From the NCBI GenBank assembly GCA_003584875.1, contig QVQD01000198.1, positions 1 to 37,585 on the forward strand: DNA of 37,585 nucleotides, given 5' to 3'. Positions 9,091-16,700 of this stretch are shown in pieces. Origin of the DNA: Methylococcales bacterium (GTDB lineage: Bacteria; Pseudomonadota; Gammaproteobacteria; Methylococcales; Methylomonadaceae). Each line of letters opens with the position of its first letter. Position 1 is the stretch's first letter. The notes beneath the pieces were generated by a model that was given only the letters and a program-made list of their open reading frames with translations, was not told the origin of the DNA and ran no database searches. Both the position numbers and the translations under genes were made by a program.

Positions 9091-9870
9091 TTATTTCATG
9101 AAATATTTAGTATATTCTTGGGCATTGGTAAGTTTTTGTTTGATGAATTCTCCTGCGGGATGCGTATCTAAATCCGTCCATGATAAATTAGAATCTTGTT
9201 CATCCTGAGTACTATAAAATCCCATATCCCAGTTAGCAAAATGTCGTTCTGTTGTTCGTTCGAGTACAAGTAAGGTTACATTTGTATGGCGTTTATCTTT
9301 TTGTATATGATCAAAAAATAGTGACGTAACAGCACTAAAATTCCCTTCTAAAACTTGCAACCACCATCCTTTGTTGTAGAGTAAAACACCTGTAATCTCG
9401 AGTTCTTTATTAATTTTACGTGCTACTTTTAAAATATCTATAACATCAGAAGCTTTAGTTTCACCTACAGCATGGCTACCGTAAATTAAGGTAAATAAGG
9501 GATTTTTTTCTTCGAATACGCGTTCAGGTTTGTTTATATTGTCCAGCCAGGAAACTAATTTTTTTATATCTGTTTTAGAACTTAAGTAATCAACTTCACC
9601 CTGAGTCAAATTGCGGTTGATTGAATTATCAAGAACTAGACTAGGGAGTGAAGACTTATGAAGAAATTCGTCCAAACGACTGACTTCATCAGCGTTAAGC
9701 TCAACATTAATAATTAATGCATCAAATTGATTGGAAGATGTCGCTAATAATCTCAAGGTGTCCTCTAAATTATTGAAAATTGACGGCACATGCCCCCAAC
9801 AATAAAGTGCAACGGCTAAAGCATTTGTTTCTTCATTTTCTAAAACCACGATGTTATGGCTTTTTTGCAT
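9091..9870 (-). CDS. Blue-light BLUF photoreceptor with degenerate receiver domain
   Basis: A 259-residue cytoplasmic protein. Residues about 5-118 look like a CheY-type receiver (IVVLENEETNALAVALYCWG, FDALIINVEL) but the phospho-acceptor Asp is replaced by Asn near residue 55, so it is probably a pseudo-receiver. Residues about 125-222 are a BLUF domain: LFTLIYGSHAV, ITGVLLYNKGWWLQVLEG, KDKRHTNV and FANWDMGF. The residues that define the flavin photocycle are all present at the spacing of AppA: Tyr130, Asn154, Gln172, Trp214, Met216. It should bind FAD and respond to blue light. No enzymatic output domain follows, so signalling is probably by protein contact, perhaps through the pseudo-receiver. 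A strong GAGGAGAAG ribosome binding site precedes the ATG. It follows the LOV gene by 134 bases on the same strand. Confidence 0.9.
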   Translation of the reverse strand: MQKSHNIVVLENEETNALAVALYCWGHVPSIFNNLEDTLRLLATSSNQFDALIINVELNADEVSRLDEFLHKSSLPSLVLDNSINRNLTQGEVDYLSSKTDIKKLVSWLDNINKPERVFEEKNPLFTLIYGSHAVGETKASDVIDILKVARKINKELEITGVLLYNKGWWLQVLEGNFSAVTSLFFDHIQKDKRHTNVTLLVLERTTERHFANWDMGFYSTQDEQDSNLSWTDLDTHPAGEFIKQKLTNAQEYTKYFMK

Positions 9871-10004
9871 GACTCTTCTCCTCGTTATTTTAATTATTAA
9901 AATATTAACTAATGTTCAGTATAAGTGCAGTTTGTATTGCTTGGCGTAAATACACTTTAAGATTAATGTTATACAGAGTAAAAACTGATCTTATAAGCTA
10001 CACT

Positions 10005-10460
10005 TTATTTAGATAACATGGCGATAATCGCGTTCAACTCCCTTATTTGATTATCAGCTTCAACTTGCTCAGTCACATCCTGTTGAACACCCAAATAGTA
10101 AATAATCCGATTTTTTTTATCTAACAAAGGGGTGATTTTTAATCGATTGTAAAATAGCGAACCGTCTTTTTTGTAGTTTCTCAGCATGACCTCAATCGAT
10201 TCCTGTTTCTTTATCGCTGCTGATATTTGTTGACTCGCTTGTTGATTTCGATCGTCAGCTTGCAAAAAACGACAATTAAAACCGATAGTATCTTCTTGAC
10301 TGAACCCCGTTAGTTTTTCAAACGCTTTATTGGCATAGACGATTGGGGCATCAGGTAAATCTGGATCTGTAAGTACTACTCCGTTCACACATTCATCAAG
10401 AATATCAGTTAATAAATGTGGTATGAGCCCCCCAGAATCTTTTTCAGCTACAAAAAGCAT
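10005..10460 (-). CDS. Short LOV blue-light receptor 1
   Basis: A 151-residue protein made of one LOV (PAS) domain with short flanking helices. GFNCRFLQADDRNQ contains the flavin-adduct Cys (Cys63). Other LOV signatures follow: LRNYKKDGSLFYNRLKITP (flavin-contacting Asn residues) and YYLGVQQDVTEQV (the conserved Gln). The C-terminal helix (about 131-151) is the usual J-alpha/dimerisation element. No effector domain is attached, as in the short LOV proteins known from Pseudomonas. It is a close paralogue of the LOV protein at 12384-12839, with identical length and Cys position. The ATG has a good GGAG ribosome binding site. It is divergent from the small secreted-protein gene and upstream of the BLUF gene on the same strand, possibly co-transcribed. 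Confidence 0.92.
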   Translation of the reverse strand: MLFVAEKDSGGLIPHLLTDILDECVNGVVLTDPDLPDAPIVYANKAFEKLTGFSQEDTIGFNCRFLQADDRNQQASQQISAAIKKQESIEVMLRNYKKDGSLFYNRLKITPLLDKKNRIIYYLGVQQDVTEQVEADNQIRELNAIIAMLSK

Positions 10461-10782
10461 ATTTTAATCTCCGTAATTTATATGACAATAGAGGTCATAT
10501 CTATGATTCGTATCTATACATCAAAAATTAAATTTAGCAATTTAATATTGTGGCTAGGTGCAGTGTCATGAACTATCTTTGTGTTTAAAAAAGACCCCTT
10601 CATATCGGAATAAATAATTGATTTTTATACACGAAGAACAGCGCTGATGTTTCCATTGAATGACTTTTAAAGATTAGAATTCTTTTAATTGACAATGTGA
10701 TTTATCATGATAACCTAGTTTTGCAGTTGGTTAATTTTTGCACTAAGATCAAACTACTAATAATAATAACGAGGAGAAGGTA
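10461..10782. other. Divergent promoter region between LOV1 and the small secreted-protein gene
   Basis: 322 bases, AT-rich, no ORF or repeat. It must contain promoters for both directions. The only fairly recognisable one faces right (10689-10716). Confidence 0.5.
10689..10716 (+). promoter_or_regulatory. Putative sigma-70-like promoter of the small secreted-protein gene
   Basis: A consensus -35 TTGACA (10689-10694) and a weak -10 TAACCT (10711-10716), spaced by 16 bases, 66 bases upstream of the ATG at 10783. The -35 is perfect; the -10 matches only half of consensus. Confidence 0.35.
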
Positions 10783-11190
10783 ATGTACGTAATAAATAAA
10801 AAAACGCTTATAAAATTTACTTCACTTTTGGGCTTACTAGCCGCTTTACAAGTTAGTCCTGTTTCGGCTAACCCCAATGAAACGGCTGCCTGTGCTAGTC
10901 ACATTCAAGAAAAAATCTCTTGGGATAACGACGGCCACGCAAAATGGGAACAGAAAAACATTGATAAATTATGTAAAGGCACTACAAGCCCCAAAGAACC
11001 AGGCGAATGCTTTAAAAAAGTTATGAGTGGCCATGTTAAATGGGGAGAAGGCGATAAATGGGAATGGGAAAATGCAGTCAATTTATGTTCAGGTACAAAT
11101 GACTCTGAGCAAACAATTGAATGCTTCAAAAAACAAGTTCACGCCGGCACTGCTTGGAAAGAAGCTATCACACAATGCCAAGCCAAATAA
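10783..11190 (+). CDS. Small secreted Cys/Trp-repeat protein, unknown function
   Basis: A 135-residue precursor. Residues 1-29 are a Sec signal peptide ending VSPVSA, giving a mature periplasmic protein of about 106 residues. The mature part is an internal repeat of about 38 residues: CASHIQEKISW...WEQKNIDKLCKGT, then CFKKVMSGHVKWG...WEWENAVNLCSGT, then a shortened CFKKQVHAGTAWKEAITQC. Each unit has a Cys at both ends and one to three Trp, suggesting three small disulphide-linked helical hairpins. No haem CXXCH or metal motif is visible. The ribosome binding site (AACGAGGAGAAGG) is very strong and almost identical to that of the BLUF gene. It lies between two LOV-containing transcription units. 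I do not know its function. Confidence 0.85.
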   Translation: MYVINKKTLIKFTSLLGLLAALQVSPVSANPNETAACASHIQEKISWDNDGHAKWEQKNIDKLCKGTTSPKEPGECFKKVMSGHVKWGEGDKWEWENAVNLCSGTNDSEQTIECFKKQVHAGTAWKEAITQCQAK

Positions 11191-11864
11191 TTAACATCTA
11201 AACCTGTCTACTAAATTGAATTACAAAACACTACTAGTGCGTTTATAGCTAGGGTATACAGTTAATTAATCTTAATCACTCGCATCTCTCATAATCAAGA
11301 GAGGCGAGTGCTTCATTATACTGTATCTCTCTTTGTGAAATATTTGAACTTAATTGTAGGTCGGAATAAGGCTTTAAGAGCATAAGCGAAAAAAGAGTTT
11401 CCGGCATCGGCTACATCTACTGTGCATGAAAGGTCACTACGCGCTACTCTTAGGTGGCTATATTAAAGCTTATATGTTGCAGCGCTGAGACTGGTATGGT
11501 CTATCAAGCCCACAAGGATTTTAAGGCGATTACTAATTAACTTTGTTAATTATTATTTGCATGTTTCCAAAGTAACGGTATGTTGTATGGGGTGATTGTT
11601 ACCTTAACAATAGTAAGCAATATTAAACTAATTGTTCGGTTATGTTGAAAGATCGTTCATTGGCAGAATGCTAATAAATAATGCTTGTGACAATGTTTGT
11701 GATGGTGTTATTGTGCGATCCGCTAGATTAGAGGCTGTGCATCTTATTAGTTTAAGTTTTTTATTTAGTTTTCATAATTATAATCGTCAGTGTCTGTAAT
11801 AAAACAGATAATTTAATATAGGCGAGTTTATGTTGAGTTACCCTCAACCGGGAGATGTATCGCA
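11191..11864. other. Long intergenic region upstream of the SRPBCC-LOV-MsrPQ operon
   Basis: 674 bases with no supportable gene. It contains the hairpin at 11277, half of a family 2 repeat at about 11355-11415 (GTAGGTCGGAATAAGG ... GAGTTTCCGGCA) with no matching right arm, and the operon's presumed leader. Close to the SRPBCC start a small hairpin GTTGAG-ttacc-CTCAAC (11833-11849) precedes the GGGAGA ribosome binding site. It could modulate initiation. Confidence 0.55.
11277..11310 (+). terminator. Possible terminator after the small secreted-protein gene
   Basis: Hairpin CACTCGC-at-CTCTC / GAGAGGCGAGTG with an 8-base loop, 87 bases after the stop. The stem is strong (12 pairs with a 2-base bulge), but the sequence after it (CTTCATTATACTG) is only mildly T-rich. 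Confidence 0.45.
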
Positions 11865-12335
11865 ATGCCAATTAAATTTTCTTTTGATTCCTCTACACCT
11901 ATTACAGGTGAGGCTTCAATAAAAATCAATAGATCTATCGCTGATGTTTTTTCCTTTATTGGTGAACGATTCTATGAGAATTATCCAAAATGGGCGCCAG
12001 AAGTAGTGGAGTTACAGCCTTTAGACGGCGATGAACTCTTTGTCGGTGCCAAAACAAAACAAGTCAGAGAAGATCAAGGTGCCCTAGTTGAATCAGTATT
12101 CGAGATTACTGAATATCAGCCTGTTGTACAATTAATTTTTAAAGGTATTGGTGAGCCTTATCAACATTCTTATTTTCTTCAGTCGGAAGATTTAGATATT
12201 ACGGAATTAACTTTTTGTTTTGAATTATCTGAGATAGAAGTTTTTATGCGACCTTTTCAAAAGTTGATTCGTGCCTCTATCGAAGATGGCGCTGAAAATA
12301 CTGTAGAAAATATAAAAAATTTGATGCTCTCTTGA
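11865..12335 (+). CDS. SRPBCC (START/Bet v1-like) ligand-binding family protein
   Basis: A 156-residue cytoplasmic protein with the helix-grip pattern of the polyketide cyclase/SRPBCC superfamily. INRSIADVFSFIGERFYENYPKWAPEVVELQPL is the typical first strand, helix and Trp-Pro segment; VFEITEYQPVVQLIFKGIG and TELTFCFELSEIE are the middle strands; FMRPFQKLIRASIEDGAENTVENIKNL is the long C-terminal helix. These proteins bind hydrophobic ligands such as lipids or isoprenoids; none can be named here. It is the first of five same-strand genes with 48, 5, -4 and -1 base spacings. The ATG has a GGGAGA ribosome binding site about 10 bases upstream. Its place before a LOV protein and a lipid-type hydroxylase hints at a lipid-related ligand (inference). 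Confidence 0.85.
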   Translation: MPIKFSFDSSTPITGEASIKINRSIADVFSFIGERFYENYPKWAPEVVELQPLDGDELFVGAKTKQVREDQGALVESVFEITEYQPVVQLIFKGIGEPYQHSYFLQSEDLDITELTFCFELSEIEVFMRPFQKLIRASIEDGAENTVENIKNLMLS

Positions 12336-12383
12336 GCCCATTAAGCTAGTCCTATGACTAAATTGTAAGAATTGGAGAAAAAT

Positions 12384-12839
12384 ATGCCTTTTATTGTTGA
12401 AAAAGATACCGGATTAATACCACAAGTTTTATCTGCTATTTTAGATGAATGTGTTAATGGAGTGACCTTAGCTGATCCAGATATGGAAGATGCGCCTATT
12501 GTTTACGCCAACAAAGCCTTTGAGCGTTTAACAGGTTATGGGCAAGAAGATATTATTGGGTTTAACTGTCGCTTTATGCAAGGTGAAGATAGAGATCAAC
12601 CTGCACGACAAATAATATCCGAAGCGATGAAAAATTCTGAAAGTGTGGAAGTTACCTTGCGTAATTACAAGAAAGATGGATCTTTATTTCACAATCGTTT
12701 AAAAATAACCCCGTTATTTGATAAAAAACACAGAGTTATTTATTATCTTGGCGTCCAATTTGATATTACTCAGCAAGTCGATGCAAGTAATGAAATTAAA
12801 GAACTCAATTCATTAATAGAAGCAATGAGTCCAAAATAA
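12384..12839 (+). CDS. Short LOV blue-light receptor 2
   Basis: A 151-residue single LOV domain protein. GFNCRFMQGEDRDQ carries the adduct Cys (Cys63), with LRNYKKDGSLFHNRLKITP and YYLGVQFDITQQV completing the flavin pocket. It is clearly a duplicate of LOV1 at 10005-10460, most alike in the core (DECVNGV, APIVYANKAFE, NYKKDGSLF). The ORF track opens at a TTG (12372), but the ATG at 12384 has a proper TTGGAGAAA ribosome binding site 6 bases upstream and gives exactly the length of its paralogue, so I use it. There is no effector domain. It sits second in the operon ending in msrPQ, 5 bases before the hydroxylase gene, so its output is probably a co-encoded or separate protein partner. Confidence 0.92.
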   Translation: MPFIVEKDTGLIPQVLSAILDECVNGVTLADPDMEDAPIVYANKAFERLTGYGQEDIIGFNCRFMQGEDRDQPARQIISEAMKNSESVEVTLRNYKKDGSLFHNRLKITPLFDKKHRVIYYLGVQFDITQQVDASNEIKELNSLIEAMSPK

Positions 12840-12844
12840 ACGTT

Positions 12845-13678
12845 ATGAATGCCACAGAAACTGCAAGTGCTAACGGCGGCCTCTATTTCAATGAGGCTCT
12901 ATTTGGTTTAGCCATCATCGCTTTTATAGTGCTGGTGATTATGGAAAAGCGCCATCCTTTTAGGGCTTTTCCGGCTAAAATTTTTAAAGAGTCTTTTGTT
13001 ACCAATACCACTGCATTTTTGGTTAACAATTTAATATTGAGTACCTTGCGTGCGTCTTCATTGTTCTTAGTTGCTCAACAATTTGCTACACATGGCTTAT
13101 TGAGTGGTATGGAAAATGGGCCCATTAAATGGCTGTTAGCGTTTGCTTTTTTTGATTTGGCCATTTATCTGTGGCATTTTGTCAGTCATAAGTCTGAATA
13201 TTTGTGGCGTTTCCATAAAGTGCATCACAGTGATAAAGGTTTCAATGTTTCTACTGGCTTTAGATTTCATGTCTTTGATTTATTGATTGAGATAGTCTAC
13301 AAATGTGTCTTTGTAGTTGTGATTGGAGTTGATGCTTATGTGGTATTGTCGATTGAAATAGTTGAATTGTTTTTTATATTGTTTCATCACGCCAACATCC
13401 GAGTACCTAATGAAGATTTAATTTCAAATGTATTCATTACGCCTTCTTTACACAGAACACATCATTCTAAAAAACGTTCTGAACACGATAGTAACTATGG
13501 CATTGTTTTTTCATTATGGGACCGAATGTTTGGTACTCGTAAAGAATTGGTGCCAGAACAAATTGGTTTAGACATCATTAATGCTGATAACTTCATTCAA
13601 TTATTCTCTTTGGCTTTTATCACTGAGGTTAAGTTAAGAAAACTCTTGGGATGGATTCCAAAGGGTAAGAAAAAATGA
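12845..13678 (+). CDS. Fatty acid hydroxylase / sterol desaturase family membrane di-iron protein
   Basis: A 277-residue integral membrane protein with the eight-His motif of the family: WHFVSH (H111, H115), FHKVHH (H124, H127, H128), FHHAN (H181, H182) and HRTHH (H203, H206, H207). These ligate a di-iron centre for O2-dependent hydroxylation or desaturation of a lipid substrate. Hydrophobic spans occur at about 17-33, 52-80, 93-112 and 150-182. The substrate cannot be read from sequence; relatives act on sterols, fatty acids, carotenoids or sphingoid bases. It follows the LOV gene by 5 bases and its stop overlaps the msrP start (ATGA), so it is translationally coupled to both. The assignment to the family is firm; the substrate is open. 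Confidence 0.9.
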   Translation: MNATETASANGGLYFNEALFGLAIIAFIVLVIMEKRHPFRAFPAKIFKESFVTNTTAFLVNNLILSTLRASSLFLVAQQFATHGLLSGMENGPIKWLLAFAFFDLAIYLWHFVSHKSEYLWRFHKVHHSDKGFNVSTGFRFHVFDLLIEIVYKCVFVVVIGVDAYVVLSIEIVELFFILFHHANIRVPNEDLISNVFITPSLHRTHHSKKRSEHDSNYGIVFSLWDRMFGTRKELVPEQIGLDIINADNFIQLFSLAFITEVKLRKLLGWIPKGKKK

Positions 13679-14631
13679 TTATCAAAACTCATAAAAGTAT
13701 TCCTGGTTCTGAAATTACTGATCCGTTAGTTTTTAAGCAACGTAGGCAGTTAATTAAGGCAATGCTGGCGTTAGGAATAACGGGTTCAGGAATTTATTCA
13801 GGTTTAGCGTTTGCTAATGAAGCCAAATGGCCAACTGTTGCTAAAGGCTATGAGCCCAAAGCACCATTATCGGCCACTGCAGCTGATATAGTAAAAAACC
13901 ATACCAATTATTATGAGTTTACTTATAACAAAACCGACGCAACCAGCTTAGCCCAAGCATTACCTATTGATCCTTGGTCTGTTGAAATTACGGGTGAAGT
14001 CGAAAAGCCGGGTGTTTATCATTTAGAAGATATTTTAACTCAGCAAACTCTTCAAGAATATATCTACAGATTTCGCTGTGTTGAAGGTTGGTCTATGGTG
14101 GTGCCTTGGATGGGTTTTCCCTTAGCTAATTTATTAAAAAAAGTTAAGCCTTTGTCCAGTGCTCAATTTGTGAAATTTACCACCTTGCAAGATGCTAAAA
14201 GTATGCCTAATCAAGCAGTAAATAGCATGCTGGAATGGCCTTATGTAGAAGGGTTACGGATCGACGAGGCGATGCATCCTTTAGCTATTTTAGCCTCAGG
14301 TATGTACGGTGAAGCTTTGCCTAAACAAAATGGGGCACCTTTAAGGTTAGTCGTGCCTTGGAAATATGGCTTTAAAAGTATTAAAGCCATAGTCAAGATT
14401 GAGCTGCTTAAAAGAGCGCCTTTAAGTACTTGGAGCAAAGCGGCTCCTAACGATTATGGTTTTTACGCCAATGTAAATCCCGATGTTCCGCATCCTCGTT
14501 GGAGTCAAAGTAGCGAACGCGTTTTAGGTGCTGGGTATTTTACACCGCGTCGAAAAACAGAGTTATTTAATGGCTACGCTGATGAAGTTGCTGCATTGTA
14601 TAGCGGCATGGATTTACGGCATTTCTTCTGA
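13675..14631 (+). CDS. msrP: Protein-methionine-sulfoxide reductase catalytic subunit MsrP
   Basis: A 318-residue periplasmic molybdoenzyme of the sulfite-oxidase fold that reduces methionine sulfoxide in oxidised envelope proteins. A twin-arginine signal (RRQLIKAMLALGITGSG) ends near AFANE at about residue 49. The molybdenum-ligating Cys is Cys135 in YRFRCVEGWSMVVPWMGFP. Further MsrP signatures are YVEGLRIDEAMHPL, NGAPLRLVVPWKYGFK, DYGFYANVNP and HPRWSQSSER, all very close to E. coli MsrP. Length is normal. Its start overlaps the hydroxylase stop by 4 bases and its stop overlaps the msrQ start by one base, so the pair is coupled. Its presence in an operon with a LOV photoreceptor suggests repair of light- or oxygen-driven damage (inference). 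Confidence 0.97.
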   Translation: MIIKTHKSIPGSEITDPLVFKQRRQLIKAMLALGITGSGIYSGLAFANEAKWPTVAKGYEPKAPLSATAADIVKNHTNYYEFTYNKTDATSLAQALPIDPWSVEITGEVEKPGVYHLEDILTQQTLQEYIYRFRCVEGWSMVVPWMGFPLANLLKKVKPLSSAQFVKFTTLQDAKSMPNQAVNSMLEWPYVEGLRIDEAMHPLAILASGMYGEALPKQNGAPLRLVVPWKYGFKSIKAIVKIELLKRAPLSTWSKAAPNDYGFYANVNPDVPHPRWSQSSERVLGAGYFTPRRKTELFNGYADEVAALYSGMDLRHFF

Positions 14632-15287
14632 TGGTTTTGCGTAATATAAAGCCGTATACACTATGCTTTAGCATTTGTTTATTGCCGTTATTAGGCATAA
14701 TTGTCGATATGCTCTTCGGTAATTTAGGTGTCGATCCTATCTTATCGTTGCACATCCGCTTAGGCGATTGGTCTTTACGTTTGTTATGGTTAACCTTGTG
14801 TATTACCCCCTTACAAACGGTGACTCAATGGCGCGGTATGTCACAATATCGAAAAATGTTAGGTCTATACACTTTCTTTTATGCGAGTTTGCATGTCTTA
14901 GTTTATTTATGGATGGACCAAGGCTTGGTATGGAGTGCGATTACTAGGGATATTATTGAAAGTTCGTATATCTGGTTTGGTTTAATAGCTTTTTTGCTAA
15001 TATTTCTATTGGCAATTACTACGCCATTGATAATGGTAAAAAAGCTGGGTAAAAATTGGAAAAAATTACATCGCTACATTTATATAGCCTCTATAGCCGT
15101 TATTATTCATTATTATTGGCAACTTAAAGGGAATATGGCAGAGCCTTTGTTTTATTTGCTCATATTGACTTTATTACTAGCCTTTAGATTAGCTTTATGG
15201 TTTAAAAACCGAAAATTTGCAAAATTGATGATTCCTACAACTCGAAAGATAAATGTGGTAAAGGATGAATCATTTACAGAAGATTAG
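14631..15287 (+). CDS. msrQ: Haem-binding membrane subunit MsrQ
   Basis: A 218-residue inner-membrane b-type cytochrome of the ferric-reductase-like family that passes electrons to MsrP. About six transmembrane helices can be seen, starting with the core CFSICLLPLLGIIVDML. Likely haem-ligating His residues occur in HIRLGDWSLRLLW, YASLHVLVYLW and IIHYYWQLKG, and KKLGKNWKKLHRYIYIA is the family hallmark before a helix. It starts at the A of the msrP stop (TGATG), the last gene of the five-gene set. The length is as in other bacteria. Assignment is secure from the motifs and the msrP partner. Confidence 0.95.
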   Translation: MVLRNIKPYTLCFSICLLPLLGIIVDMLFGNLGVDPILSLHIRLGDWSLRLLWLTLCITPLQTVTQWRGMSQYRKMLGLYTFFYASLHVLVYLWMDQGLVWSAITRDIIESSYIWFGLIAFLLIFLLAITTPLIMVKKLGKNWKKLHRYIYIASIAVIIHYYWQLKGNMAEPLFYLLILTLLLAFRLALWFKNRKFAKLMIPTTRKINVVKDESFTED

Positions 15288-15420
15288 TCTTTAGCGGTAA
15301 AGCTTAAAGCAACAATCATTAAAGAAGTTCAAATAGTTAGTACTTGGGATTCATCAACTACATTGTTTCTGTGTTCTGCATCATTGTCCAAAGTTAAGGA
15401 TTGGGGGAAATCGTTTCACA

Positions 15421-15488
15421 TGTAGGGGCTACAGATTCGCCCAGTAATACGATGTTCCAAGATATAGGGCGAATCTGTCGCCCCTACA
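15421..15488 (+). repeat. Palindromic repeat, family 4, long form
   Basis: 22-bp inverted repeat (TGTAGGGGCTACAGATTCGC / GGGCGAATCTGTCGCCCCTA) with one mismatch around a 24-base spacer that contains CAGTAATACGATGTTCCAAG. The spacer also appears, degraded, near 25960. It occupies the middle of the 303-base gap 15288-15590, where I see nothing else definite. Confidence 0.85.
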
Positions 15489-15590
15489 AAGCTTGATAGT
15501 GGCGTTGACTCAGAACGAGGAAATATTAAAAATTCTATATTCATCTATTACGAATATTTCTTTTTTATAGCTCTAATTTTCACACCTTTT

Positions 15591-16454
15591 ATGGCAAAAA
15601 TCTTAATCATAGGCTGCGGCTCTATTGGTATTCAACTCGCAGAAGTATTAATGACTAAAGGTCATCAAGTAGTCGGGTTTAAAAGAAATCCCCCTATCAA
15701 TGAAGTTGCAACAGGCATAGTTTATTTTAAGGCTGATATAAGTTCTAGCGCTTCACTCACAGCCTTGTCCCTAGATTTCGATTTTGTGTATTTTATTGTC
15801 TCTCCTGATGGTCGTAACCAAGAAAGTTATGAAGCTATTTATAATTTAGGCATTAATAATCTATTAGCGCATTTCTCACAAGCCGAAAAGACCCCGCAGT
15901 GGTTTTTTATATCATCAACCAGTGTTTATGGACAAACGCAAGGTGAATGGGTGGATGAAAGTTCACCTAGCTATCCAGAAAACATAACGAGTCAACTGAT
16001 TAGATCAGCCGAGCAGCGCTTGATGGATTTAAATGCAAATCATGTGATTGTGCGCTTTTCTGGAATCTACGGGCCAGGGCGTGAATATTTGCTAAGAATG
16101 GCCAAACAAGTTCCTGCCCCTGACATACAACAAACTCCTCCTTACTATACCAACCGTATTCATCAAACTGATTGTGTAGGCGTATTAGTGTTTTTACTAG
16201 AATGTCGCCTAGCAGGAAAAGCTTTAAAATCATGTTATGTAGCCAGTGATGATGATCCAGCGACAACCTGGGAAGTCATGTCGTGGTTGGCAGAACGTAT
16301 GAATACTTCATTACCATCCCCTAAAGTAATGCAGCCAGAGGCGGATATGAATAAACGTTGTAATAATCAACGTTTGAAAGCCTTAGGTTATCAGTTTAGT
16401 TATCCAAGTTATAAAGAGGGCTATGCGGAGTTGATTGATAATAGGTGGGTTTGA
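15591..16454 (+). CDS. NAD(P)-binding SDR-family protein, YeeZ-like
   Basis: A 287-residue extended-SDR (NAD-dependent epimerase/dehydratase) protein. The N-terminal Rossmann motif is ILIIGCGSIGIQLAEVL with the GxGxxG glycines at about 8-13, and GHQVVGFKRNPP forms the second strand. FFISSTSVYGQTQGEWVDE carries the Ser/Tyr region but not a standard YxxxK; after SVYG the sequence runs into SSPSYPE, as in the YeeZ subfamily, so catalytic activity is uncertain. VRFSGIYGPGRE and NRIHQTDCVGVL are typical of that subgroup. It stands alone, flanked by repeats on both sides. Its substrate is unknown. Confidence 0.85.
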   Translation: MAKILIIGCGSIGIQLAEVLMTKGHQVVGFKRNPPINEVATGIVYFKADISSSASLTALSLDFDFVYFIVSPDGRNQESYEAIYNLGINNLLAHFSQAEKTPQWFFISSTSVYGQTQGEWVDESSPSYPENITSQLIRSAEQRLMDLNANHVIVRFSGIYGPGREYLLRMAKQVPAPDIQQTPPYYTNRIHQTDCVGVLVFLLECRLAGKALKSCYVASDDDPATTWEVMSWLAERMNTSLPSPKVMQPEADMNKRCNNQRLKALGYQFSYPSYKEGYAELIDNRWV

Positions 16455-16559
16455 TCGTGCGGCACTAAGTATAGTTAAGCATCTGTCGCCCCTAAGATGC
16501 AATTAATCTTCAATGTAGGGTAGTTCGGTAGGATGGGTAGAATAAATTGAAACCTATCA

Positions 16560-16681
16560 AAGGCTAGTCATCGCTGGCGCTCTTGCGTAAGCGAGCAAAG
16601 TGTTTCCGGCAAAGATGCCTTTCCTGTACCGGAAACGCCATTACGCGCTGCGCTAGCATGGTCTTATTCCTTCGGCCTACA
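16560..16681 (+). repeat. Palindromic repeat, family 2, diverged copy
   Basis: Contains the nested pair GTTTCCGG / CCGGAAAC and the right arm GTCTTATTCCTTCGGCCTAC, with a 3-base insertion relative to the copy at 160-278. The left arm is decayed. A fragment of family 4 (CTGTCGCCCCTAAGATGCAA) precedes it near 16481. Together they fill the gap between the SDR and alcohol dehydrogenase genes. Confidence 0.75.
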
Positions 16682-16700
16682 CAACTCGCATCCTACTTAA

